Below are positions 44,568-51,857 of a DNA stretch of 64,000 nucleotides, one piece after another. The notes below the pieces were generated by a model. That model had not been told where the DNA came from and did no database searches. It saw only the letters and a program-made list of their open reading frames with translations. Where the stretch lies: assembly GCF_900119485.1 (NCBI RefSeq), contig NZ_FPJZ01000002.1, positions 193,697 through 257,696 of the forward strand, read 5' to 3'. How positions within the stretch are numbered: the first letter of the stretch is position 1; each line of letters starts with the position of its first letter. The position numbers were made by a program, and so were the translations under genes. Origin of the DNA: Thermoactinomyces sp. DSM 45891. GTDB lineage: Bacteria > Bacillota > Bacilli > Thermoactinomycetales > Thermoactinomycetaceae.

Positions 44568-45761
44568 TCACCTAACTTCTTTGTCATTTAAAACTGCTAC
44601 ACCAGGCAGTATCTTGCCTTCTAATAATTCTAGAGAGGCTCCTCCACCTGTAGAAATATGATCTACTTCGTCCGCAAGCCCTGCCTTCTCAATCGCAGCT
44701 GCGGAATCCCCACCACCCACGATGGATAATGCTTCCGATTCTGCGAGGGCCTTGGCAACGGTATTCGTCCCTTGAGCAAATTGATCAAATTCAAATACAC
44801 CCATTGGCCCATTCCAAATGACGAGCTGAGATGAACGAATCACGTCGGCATACAACTCACATGTTTTCGGACCAATATCAAGGGCCTCTAAATCGGCTGG
44901 AATTTGATCAATATCCACTACTTTTACAATCGGCGGATGCGGGGAAAATTCATCGACTACCACAACATCGACAGGTAGATAGATGCGGACTCCTGCCTCC
45001 TCAGCTTGTCGTAGATACGAAGCAGCTAATTCAATCTTATCTTCCTCTAAAAGAGATTTTCCTATTTCCAGACCTTTTGCTTTGATGAAGGTATAAGCAA
45101 GTCCTCCACCAATAATTAAGTTATCCACTTTGGTCAATAAATTTTCAATGACACCAATTTTATCTTTAACCTTGGCTCCACCCACGATCGCGGTAAAGGG
45201 CCGTTTGGGAGTCTGAAGAGCACTACCTAATATCTCTAGCTCTTTTTGTAATAAGAACCCTGCCACTGCTGGAATATAATCAGCAATTCCCGCTGTAGAA
45301 GCGTGAGCACGATGAGAAGTGCCAAATGCATCATTTACAAATAAATCCGCTAGAGCGGCAAATTGACGAGATAGTTCAGCATCATTTTTTTCTTCGCGCG
45401 CATCAAAACGAACGTTTTCCAAGAGGAGAACGTCACCATTATGTAACCCTGCTACTTTTTCTGTGACTTCTGGACCAATCACTTCATTTGTCTTCGTCAC
45501 TTCTTTACCTAATAGTTGGCTTAAACGCTCTGCCACAGCCGTTAAACGCATCTCTTCTACTATTTTTCCCTTTGGTCGTCCTAAGTGGCTTGCTAGAATC
45601 AACTTAGCCCCTTGATCCATCAGGTACTGAATCGTAGGTAGTGCTGCTCGAATCCGCGTATCGTCTGTAATCTTTCCTTGCTCCATCGGAACATTAAAGT
45701 CTACCCGACAAAACACTCGCTTTCCATGAACATCAACATCTTTGATGGATTTTTTGTTCAA
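44568..45761 (-). CDS. pgk: phosphoglycerate kinase
   Basis: This 397-residue enzyme makes ATP from 1,3-bisphosphoglycerate. Motifs: VFCRVDFNVPM near residue 20, LASHLGRPKG, NDAFGTSHRAHAST and the C-terminal VGGGDSAAAIEK nucleotide loop. The start is TTG at 45761 with AAGGAGGGG upstream. It is separated from gapA by a hairpin that may lower its expression relative to gapA. Confidence 0.97.
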   Translation of the reverse strand: MNKKSIKDVDVHGKRVFCRVDFNVPMEQGKITDDTRIRAALPTIQYLMDQGAKLILASHLGRPKGKIVEEMRLTAVAERLSQLLGKEVTKTNEVIGPEVTEKVAGLHNGDVLLLENVRFDAREEKNDAELSRQFAALADLFVNDAFGTSHRAHASTAGIADYIPAVAGFLLQKELEILGSALQTPKRPFTAIVGGAKVKDKIGVIENLLTKVDNLIIGGGLAYTFIKAKGLEIGKSLLEEDKIELAASYLRQAEEAGVRIYLPVDVVVVDEFSPHPPIVKVVDIDQIPADLEALDIGPKTCELYADVIRSSQLVIWNGPMGVFEFDQFAQGTNTVAKALAESEALSIVGGGDSAAAIEKAGLADEVDHISTGGGASLELLEGKILPGVAVLNDKEVR

Positions 45762-45783
45762 GGATGCCCCTCCTTATTAAGAA

Positions 45784-45810
45784 GAAAGAGGAGAACGATT
45801 CTCCTCTTTC
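45784..45810 (-). terminator. gapA-pgk intercistronic hairpin
   Basis: Perfect 12-base stem GAAAGAGGAGAA / TTCTCCTCTTTC with a 3-base loop. On the minus strand a short TTCTT follows, not a strong U-run. It is probably an attenuator or 3' stabiliser that favours gapA. Confidence 0.6.
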
Positions 45811-45838
45811 CAAATTCCCTACTCATTCATTCTAATTC

Positions 45839-46849
45839 TTAGATCCCACGTTTGGCAATATATACAGCCAAGTCAACAACGCGGCTAGAGTAGCCCCACT
45901 CATTGTCATACCAAGAAACGACTTTCACCATGTTTCCTTCTAACACCATAGTAGAAAGACCATCCACGATCGAGGAATGAGGGTTACCATTATAGTCAGA
46001 AGATACGAGAGGCTCGTCCGAGAAAGCTAGGATTCCACTTAGCTCATGATCTGCTGCATTTTTCAACACTTCATTTACTTCTTCAATGGTTACGGATTTA
46101 TCTAGCTCTGCTACTAAATCTACAACGGATACGTTTGGTGTTGGGACACGCATGGAGAAACCGTTCAGTTTTCCAGCAAGCTCTGGAAGTACCAAAGAAA
46201 CAGCCTTAGCCGCACCAGTAGAAGTAGGGATAATGTTTTCAGCGGCTGCACGGGCACGACGTAAGTCTTTATGCGGTAAATCAAGAATTTGTTGGTCGTT
46301 CGTGTAGGAATGAACCGTTGTCATCAAACCACGACGAATACCAAATTTATCATGTAGCACTTTTGCAAATGGCGCTAAACAGTTTGTCGTACAAGAAGCG
46401 TTAGAAATTACATCGTGTTTTGCTGGATCATAACTTTCATGGTTAACACCCATCACAACGGTGATATCTTCGTTATTTGCTGGAGCAGAAATGATTACTT
46501 TCTTCGCTCCACCTACCATATGTTTCGCTGCATCTTCACGTTTGGTAAAGCGGCCTGTCGACTCTACCACGATATCCACACCATAGTCCGCCCATTTTAA
46601 CTGAGCCGGATCACGTTCCGCTAATACTTTGATTTCGCGGCCGTTCACAACGATACTACCTTCATTTGCTTCTACTTTTGCATCTAATTTTCCATGAACC
46701 GAATCGTACTTTAAAAGGTGTGCAAGTGTTTTCGAATCAGTTAAATCGTTTACGGCTACCACTTCTAATTCAGGATGATCTAACATCGCACGGAATACGT
46801 TACGTCCAATACGTCCAAAGCCGTTAATACCAATTTTTGTTTTTGCCAT
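45839..46849 (-). CDS. gapA: glyceraldehyde-3-phosphate dehydrogenase (glycolytic)
   Basis: This 336-residue enzyme has the N-terminal Rossmann motif GINGFGRIGRNVFRA, NAD-selective Asp in AVNDLTD, catalytic Cys in SNASCTTNCLAP (about 153) and His in HSYTNDQ. The Asp-Leu pair after strand 2 and the operon context point to the glycolytic GapA rather than the NADP-linked GapB. AGGAGG lies eight bases before the ATG. It is expressed under CggR control. Confidence 0.97.
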   Translation of the reverse strand: MAKTKIGINGFGRIGRNVFRAMLDHPELEVVAVNDLTDSKTLAHLLKYDSVHGKLDAKVEANEGSIVVNGREIKVLAERDPAQLKWADYGVDIVVESTGRFTKREDAAKHMVGGAKKVIISAPANNEDITVVMGVNHESYDPAKHDVISNASCTTNCLAPFAKVLHDKFGIRRGLMTTVHSYTNDQQILDLPHKDLRRARAAAENIIPTSTGAAKAVSLVLPELAGKLNGFSMRVPTPNVSVVDLVAELDKSVTIEEVNEVLKNAADHELSGILAFSDEPLVSSDYNGNPHSSIVDGLSTMVLEGNMVKVVSWYDNEWGYSSRVVDLAVYIAKRGI

Positions 46850-46912
46850 TCGAGTTTCCTCCTATGTTTCCTCTTGTGTAGTATGACCCGGTAAGTTTTG
46901 TCTTATTTATTT

Positions 46913-47944
46913 TCATAGCGGGTAATTTTGAGATAAAATTTTGCGCGCCGCAGCTTCATCTGTAACCAGTGTATCTTGTGGAAATACTGAACAAATCGCT
47001 GCGATCGCTTCCGCTTTACTAGCTCCACCTGCTACAGCAATCTTGTGCCCCACTTTCGGAAGGTCACGAAGACGTAATCCTGCTGTCTTAGTACGATGGA
47101 CAATCGTACCGTTTCGGTCGAAATAATATCCGAAGCTCTCTCCCACCGCTTGTTTCTCTTCAAGTAGCTGCATAAACTCCCGGCCATATTTCCTCCGACC
47201 TGCCATCGTCTTTGCATCCCCAATACTATAAACCAACACGCTGGCCTCTTGAATCATGTGAAGCACATCAGAAATCTGTGTTTCTTGTGTTAGTAACTGA
47301 TATGCCTCTTCACTAATCTGGTCTGGAACGTGTAACATTCGATAGCGGCCACCTGAGTTCTTCGCCATGCGAGAGGCAATGTAGTTCGCTTCGTGTTCCA
47401 CCGCATCTCCTACTCCCCCACGTGCCGGTACAAAAATAGTCCGTTTGAAGGTTGGAGTAGGGCTCATCGATTCAGCAACAGCCTGCATAGTGGATCCACC
47501 TGCTACTGCTACCACCTGATCCTCCCGGACCCAGGATTTAATCAATTGAGCACCAGCTCGTGCCAATTCTTTCTTCGCCCACTCATCATGCTCTGAATCC
47601 CCTGGAACAATCCAAACTTCTTGGATGTTGAGTCGTTCCTTTAGTTCCTCCGAAAGCTGTGAATAACCCAAATACTCTTCTATAAAGGGTTGAAGTTTCT
47701 GCAGAACCTCCAACCCTTGCTCTGTTAAGGTCATCCCTGCTTGAGCGATATTTACCAACCCTTGCTCACGCAAAAAATCAACCTCTGAGCGAAGAATTCG
47801 TTCGGTCATCTGAAGAGATGCGGTAAGAGAACGCCTTCCAACCGGCTGAAGATAATAGATTCGTCTGAGAACCGTATATCTCTTATGCATGACAGAAAGT
47901 AAATCGGGACATAACTGACTTTGAAGAGTTAAAAGGGTTCGCAT
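46913..47944 (-). CDS. cggR: central glycolytic genes regulator CggR
   Basis: This 343-residue SorC-family repressor has an N-terminal winged-helix (RRSLTASLQMTERILRSEVDFL, residues about 36-60) and a C-terminal sugar-phosphate-binding domain (VVAVAGGSTMQAV, then FVPARGGVGDAVEHEANYIA). In Bacillus, fructose-1,6-bisphosphate releases it from its operator. It heads the operon cggR-gapA-pgk-tpiA-gpmI-eno. Its operator lies directly upstream of its ATG, so it is autoregulated. Confidence 0.95.
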   Translation of the reverse strand: MRTLLTLQSQLCPDLLSVMHKRYTVLRRIYYLQPVGRRSLTASLQMTERILRSEVDFLREQGLVNIAQAGMTLTEQGLEVLQKLQPFIEEYLGYSQLSEELKERLNIQEVWIVPGDSEHDEWAKKELARAGAQLIKSWVREDQVVAVAGGSTMQAVAESMSPTPTFKRTIFVPARGGVGDAVEHEANYIASRMAKNSGGRYRMLHVPDQISEEAYQLLTQETQISDVLHMIQEASVLVYSIGDAKTMAGRRKYGREFMQLLEEKQAVGESFGYYFDRNGTIVHRTKTAGLRLRDLPKVGHKIAVAGGASKAEAIAAICSVFPQDTLVTDEAAARKILSQNYPL

Positions 47945-47958
47945 ATTTTTTCCTCCAA

Positions 47959-47995
47959 GGGACTTATTATGTCCCTGTTATACAAAATAAGTCCC
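47959..47995 (-). promoter_or_regulatory. CggR operator
   Basis: On the minus strand: GGGAC-N6-TGTA-N4-AGGGAC-N6-AGTC, close to the known two-repeat consensus CGGGACN6TGTCN4CGGGACN6TGTC. The proximal repeat also forms the inverted pair GGGAC/GTCCC. It lies between the promoter region and the cggR ribosome binding site. Confidence 0.85.
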
Positions 47996-48084
47996 ACATA
48001 GAGCAAAAAAAATAAATCCAATCTTTCCTCCTTTATTTTAGCGGAATGTCTGTTGAATGCAAAGGGTTTTTTTATTTTATTTTG

Positions 48085-48098
48085 CGAAAGCGCTCTCA
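48085..48098. promoter_or_regulatory. cre-like CcpA site
   Basis: CGAAAGCGCTCTCA matches 12 of 14 positions of the symmetric cre TGAAAGCGCTTTCA. It lies about 140 bases upstream of cggR and 130 past the rpoN stop. It may mediate glucose control of the glycolytic operon. Confidence 0.5.
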
Positions 48099-48148
48099 AG
48101 GTGGGATAGGGATGTGAATGGATTCAGCTATGAGAAGATAAAGGACTG

Positions 48149-48191
48149 GAGAATTTATTCGATATCTACTCGAAATATCGAACAAATTCTC
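48149..48191. repeat. near-perfect 17-base inverted repeat between rpoN and cggR
   Basis: Arms GAGAATTT-a-TTCGATAT and ATATCGAA-c-AAATTCTC (one mismatch), 9-base loop. On the minus strand no U-run follows, so it is not a standard terminator for rpoN, though it may still protect or end that mRNA. Confidence 0.7.
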
Positions 48192-48224
48192 TCTTCCCTC
48201 TGAACCTAATTTCTCGTTTTTTTC

Positions 48225-49550
48225 TTATCCCCTACGCCTCTTGGTGGATGAGGGGATCCCTAGCTCTTCTCGGTATTTGGCAACCGTTCTGCGAGAGATA
48301 GAAATGCCAGTTTGTCCAAGTAGATTGGAAATAAGTTGATCAGATAAAGGTTGGGCTGGATCTTCGTCTGTGATTAGTTCGGCTATTTGATTCTTCACTT
48401 TGGTTGTTGTCATCTCAATCCCATGTTGATTTATAATGCCGTTCGGGAAGAAATAACGAAATGGGAAGACACCTCGGTTTGTTTCGATGAATTTGTTTTG
48501 AGTGACGCGACTTACTGTTGATTCATGCACCCCAATTTCCTCTGCTACTTCGCGTAAGTTAAGAGGGCGAAGATAGAATTCCCCTTGCTCAAAAAAAGCC
48601 CTTTGATACTCAATTACCGTTTGTGTAACAGATAAAATCGTTTTTCGGCGCTGTTCAATCGCTTTGCTTAACCAGATCGCACGTTGAATGGCACCCCGCA
48701 CATACTCCTTTGATGAGTCATCAAGTAAACGATAGGTACATTCATCATATCCAGAGTGAATCTCGATCTGGGGAATCAATCTCTCATTTAGTTGAACCGT
48801 ATAATCCTCTTGTGCCCAATGAATACGAATATCGGGCTCAATGTATCGAGGGGATTCCGTTCCATAATGGGCTACAGGTCTAGGATTACACTTTTGTATT
48901 TCGTTTACTGCCGATACGATATCATCCACTGTACATTGATATCGTATCGAGAGCTCCTTATACCGCTTCTCGGCTAGTTCGGCTAAATGATAAACCAATT
49001 GACAAGCAAGTTCCGTCGCCTTCATTCTCCGAAGTTGAAGTTCTAGACACTCAGATACACTTCTGGCACCGATTCCCGCTGGATCTAAAGACTGGATCGT
49101 ATGTAGCGCACGGGAAATAAGTATTTCAGAATTTTGTAAGCGCTTACATTCTTCTATGGAAAGGGAATCGATCATTCCACGTTCATCAAGTGAATGAATC
49201 AGAAATAAACAAGCATCTCGTTCCTTAGCGTTTAAAGGAAGCAATCGTATCTGCTCCTCTAGTTCTTGTATGAGAGATGGACACGCTTCGACCTCATACA
49301 GTTCCTGATTATGATGATCGTAACGTTGCCTTTTAGACGTGTAACGAACTCCAAAAAAGCCCACCGATTCGTCATTCTTTGGTTTTTCTTTCAAAGAAAT
49401 AAGCGGGTTTTCCTGTATTTGCTCATGAATATACAATGCTAATTCAGAAGCTGAGTATTGAAGGAGTTGAATGGATTGACGCAGTTCAGGGGTCATCGTC
49501 AATTGTAAACGCTGTTCTTGTTGTAAGTGAAACCCAAGTTCAAGAGCCAA
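48225..49550 (-). CDS. rpoN: RNA polymerase sigma-54 factor
   Basis: About 441 residues. The activator-interacting N-terminus is glutamine-rich (GFHLQQEQRLQLTMTPEL). The core-binding domain follows, then the HTH region (LREVAEEIGVHESTVSRV) and the RpoN box ISRRTVAKYREELGI near the C-terminus that reads the -24 element. I start at TTG 49550, seven bases after GGAGG. The longer frame adds 17 residues unlike sigma-54. Its place beside cggR matches sigL of Bacillus. No sigma-54 activator is in the window. Confidence 0.93.
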   Translation of the reverse strand: MALELGFHLQQEQRLQLTMTPELRQSIQLLQYSASELALYIHEQIQENPLISLKEKPKNDESVGFFGVRYTSKRQRYDHHNQELYEVEACPSLIQELEEQIRLLPLNAKERDACLFLIHSLDERGMIDSLSIEECKRLQNSEILISRALHTIQSLDPAGIGARSVSECLELQLRRMKATELACQLVYHLAELAEKRYKELSIRYQCTVDDIVSAVNEIQKCNPRPVAHYGTESPRYIEPDIRIHWAQEDYTVQLNERLIPQIEIHSGYDECTYRLLDDSSKEYVRGAIQRAIWLSKAIEQRRKTILSVTQTVIEYQRAFFEQGEFYLRPLNLREVAEEIGVHESTVSRVTQNKFIETNRGVFPFRYFFPNGIINQHGIEMTTTKVKNQIAELITDEDPAQPLSDQLISNLLGQTGISISRRTVAKYREELGIPSSTKRRRG

Positions 49551-49738
49551 TTCTCCACCTCCGAGCCACAAATGAATTCGTGATATATTGTATTCAGTCA
49601 CATAGCAATGGGAATCATTCAGACTTTAGATAATACAGAACTACCTTCATTATCATCATCTTATCATAAACGGGACTTACTCGTATGTAACAAAAGTTAA
49701 CAATAAGGCTATCTCCTGTAGATCAAGTGAAAATATCC

Positions 49739-49768
49739 TTGTTTCTCAATAGATAGATATGATATAAT
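49739..49768 (+). promoter_or_regulatory. predicted tRNA-Arg promoter
   Basis: TTGTTT (49739-49744), 18-base spacer, TATAAT (49763-49768), 17 bases before the tRNA. Confidence 0.55.
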
Positions 49769-49785
49769 TTCATTTGATTTCATGT

Positions 49786-49857
49786 GCGCCTATAGCTCAG
49801 GGGATAGAGCGTTGGTCTCCGGAACCAAGTGCATAGGTTCGAATCCTATTAGGCGCG
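49786..49857 (+). tRNA. tRNA-Arg(CCG)
   Basis: A 72-base cloverleaf: acceptor GCGCCTA / TAGGCGC, anticodon arm TTGGT-CTCCGGA-ACCAA with anticodon CCG (arginine, CGG codons), T-arm ATAGG-TTCGAAT-CCTAT. CCA is not encoded. Bacillus has a single tRNA-Arg at the same clpP-sigL junction. A decayed partial copy occurs at 54375-54423. Confidence 0.93.
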
Positions 49858-49875
49858 TAAAACGTAAAATAGAAT

Positions 49876-49926
49876 ACCCTCAACATGTTGGCACGCTTGG
49901 TGTTATCATTCTTGGGGGTGTTTTTT
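49876..49926 (+). terminator. terminator after tRNA-Arg
   Basis: ACCCTCAA / TTGGGGGT stem (one T-G pair) closing a large loop, followed by TGTTTTTT on the plus strand. Confidence 0.55.
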
Positions 49927-50043
49927 CTTGTGAAGAAATATGGATTGCAAACGAACTGCATACACCTTAAAAATCGTCTAGTTTCCTGTTGGTAGTCGAA
50001 AAGAAATACAGAGTAGTGTTTCAAAAATACCTCAATTTTGAAG

Positions 50044-50102
50044 ATGTAAGTTGAACAAGCCGACTTCTTGTATGTGAAGAAGTCGGCTTGTTCAACTTAC
50101 AT
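50044..50102. repeat. long perfect hairpin: 26-base arms, 7-base loop
   Basis: The left arm (50044-50069) is the exact reverse complement of the right arm (50077-50102); loop GTATGTG. It lies 9 bases beyond the stop of the single-domain DUF4183 gene on the minus strand, but no U-run follows on that strand. It may act as a 3' end or as a separate element. Confidence 0.9.
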
Positions 50103-50110
50103 ATCTTTAA

Positions 50111-50395
50111 TTAGTTCACGATAAATTCAACGATAAGTGGAGTAGCATCGTCAAGTGCATCTCCACCTGGAATTGTAATTGTGGTTGTCGTTATACTTGA
50201 AACATCAGCGGTCTGAAGTACACCATTAATATAAAGTTCATAAAATGCAAACGAGCTTGGAAAGGCTGTAGCAGCAACTCCAGCGTCATCAATAAAATCA
50301 GTAGCAGCAATCGCAAATGTAGCACCCGTACCTGTACCAACACCAATAGTGGATGTAAAACGTCTTCCACCTATAAATGGTTTAACAATAGGCAA
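50111..50395 (-). CDS. DUF4183 protein (single domain)
   Basis: About 95 residues. It starts (M)PIVKPFIGGRRFTST and is mostly one DUF4183 domain (FYELYINGVLQTADVSS near the middle, PLIVEFIVN at the end). DUF4183 proteins of Bacilli are small beta-rich proteins often encoded near spore-surface and collagen-like genes. The start is TTG at 50395, eight bases after AAGGAGAG. It is threonine- and alanine-rich. The function is unknown; a spore-surface role is inferred from the family. Confidence 0.75.
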   Translation of the reverse strand: MPIVKPFIGGRRFTSTIGVGTGTGATFAIAATDFIDDAGVAATAFPSSFAFYELYINGVLQTADVSSITTTTITIPGGDALDDATPLIVEFIVN

Positions 50396-50641
50396 AAATA
50401 ACACTCTCCTTAAAATAGATTCAGAAGCTATTTTAAAAGACATATTTCGTAAATATTTACATATCTCTTCATTCTATAATTATTTTTTGAAATAGCTTCA
50501 ATCTTATTAAATGTAAATAGCTCGAAATTGAGCACGGCTAATAGTTACTAAAATGAAGAGAGAAATGAATACAGTAGTATTAGCTTGAATCTGCATTACT
50601 AAAATAAGTAATACCCCTATCACCAGCTCAAGTACTTCTCT

Positions 50642-51382
50642 CTAAGTGAAAATGATAATATCTGGTGGCGAAATGGTTGGCTGGATCTTGATTGTTGTCA
50701 TATTTGAAAACTCAATGAATTCTAGAGTGATAGGCATTCCTCCATATATTTCCGTAGAATGCAAAGTAAATCGGTCTTCTGAAAGTGAATATAAGTTATC
50801 TGCTTGTAGGATGCCGTTTATACTTACGTTTACATAACCATTTGAAGGTATAGGGGGCAGTTTCGCTACAATAATCCCTTCTTCAATAAAACTAGTTGCA
50901 GGGATTATTGTATTCAAACTACCTATCATTTCACCCGAGAGTATAGCATACAACTTCCTGATATCAGGACGAATTGTGGTTGTTGCTTCCTCGTTACTCG
51001 CAATGGGAGCAGTAGATTTACCTCTTACATGAGGTTTGATTAGGCTCTGAGGCTGTTTTGCTAAGCGTTTTTTAGACATTCTTCTAGAAGATGGGCGGAT
51101 TTGGATAAACTGAACAATAATTGGTACACCAGCATCTGGGATAGGGTCTACATTTAACAATAACTTTCCCTTTTTAATCCGAAAATGTGATTCGGGTTGC
51201 AAAATACCATTGATAAATAAATTAATGTATGTCATGTTATTAGGATTGAGAAGGAGAGAACGTCTATACCCTTCCACACCATCATTATAGGTATATATCC
51301 TTTTTTCTCCATCTGAAATAGCATAAAAAGTCCTTACATAGGACATGAATGGTCTATAGCGTCTATACTTCTTATTTATCAC
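50642..51382 (-). CDS. tandem DUF4183 protein (two domains)
   Basis: This 246-residue protein has two DUF4183-like repeats. The first is at about 15-95 (YINLFINGILQPESHF, VPIIVQFIQI) and the second at about 140-235 (VNVSINGILQADNLY, MPITLEFIEF). A very basic linker joins them (SSRRMSKKRLAKQ). The start is GTG behind a GGTGA site. It is in the same orientation as the single-domain gene, with a 246-base gap that holds nothing clear. The role is unknown; probably structural or spore-associated. Confidence 0.72.
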   Translation of the reverse strand: MINKKYRRYRPFMSYVRTFYAISDGEKRIYTYNDGVEGYRRSLLLNPNNMTYINLFINGILQPESHFRIKKGKLLLNVDPIPDAGVPIIVQFIQIRPSSRRMSKKRLAKQPQSLIKPHVRGKSTAPIASNEEATTTIRPDIRKLYAILSGEMIGSLNTIIPATSFIEEGIIVAKLPPIPSNGYVNVSINGILQADNLYSLSEDRFTLHSTEIYGGMPITLEFIEFSNMTTIKIQPTISPPDIIIFT

Positions 51383-51857
51383 TTCTAATCACCATTTCGT
51401 CCTAAGACGTGTTTTTTCAAACTAAAAACACATCTCATAATTTAGTAACTATATGCTCCCAATAGGATTTTTTAGACATAATCCCACCGCTTAAAATTAA
51501 GGTTGATTTACTATATGAACATATTGCCTTAAATGTATAGTCATGAACTTAATAGCCTTTAAAAATATACAGCATATTTTATGTATAAACCGAAAATTAC
51601 TCTGAGATTTTACTAGGGCAAAACACGCTTTCAAATGTGGATACGAAACTCCACATTTGAAAGCGTGTTTTGCTGTCTAGAAAGAGTGAAACGAATCATC
51701 TCCAGAATCTTTATCCTAAATCGATTTCATCTTTATCTGATCTTTATCTCCTTACTTTAAAATATTCCATTAAATCTTACATTTTTCTTCGCTTAAATGG
51801 AAAACGAAAACTCTATTATTTCTTGGCACTAGATGTTGGGTTAAGGAGCTGAATCAT
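51383..51857. other. 475-base divergent region with a long hairpin
   Basis: AT-rich intergenic DNA between the tandem DUF4183 gene and the PBP gene. It should hold promoters for both, but none is clear to me. The only strong structure is the perfect hairpin at 51618-51673. A 60-codon plus frame at 51670-51852 has no ribosome binding site and looks random. Confidence 0.6.
51618..51673. repeat. long perfect hairpin: 24-base arms, 8-base loop
   Basis: The left arm (51618-51641) is the exact reverse complement of 51650-51673; loop TACGAAAC. It stands alone between divergent genes, where neither would need a terminator, and no T-run of note follows. Confidence 0.9.

Noticed and set aside
51670..51852. 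60-codon ORF between the long hairpin and the PBP gene
   Set aside because: No ribosome binding site and no family resemblance; it starts just inside the hairpin arm.
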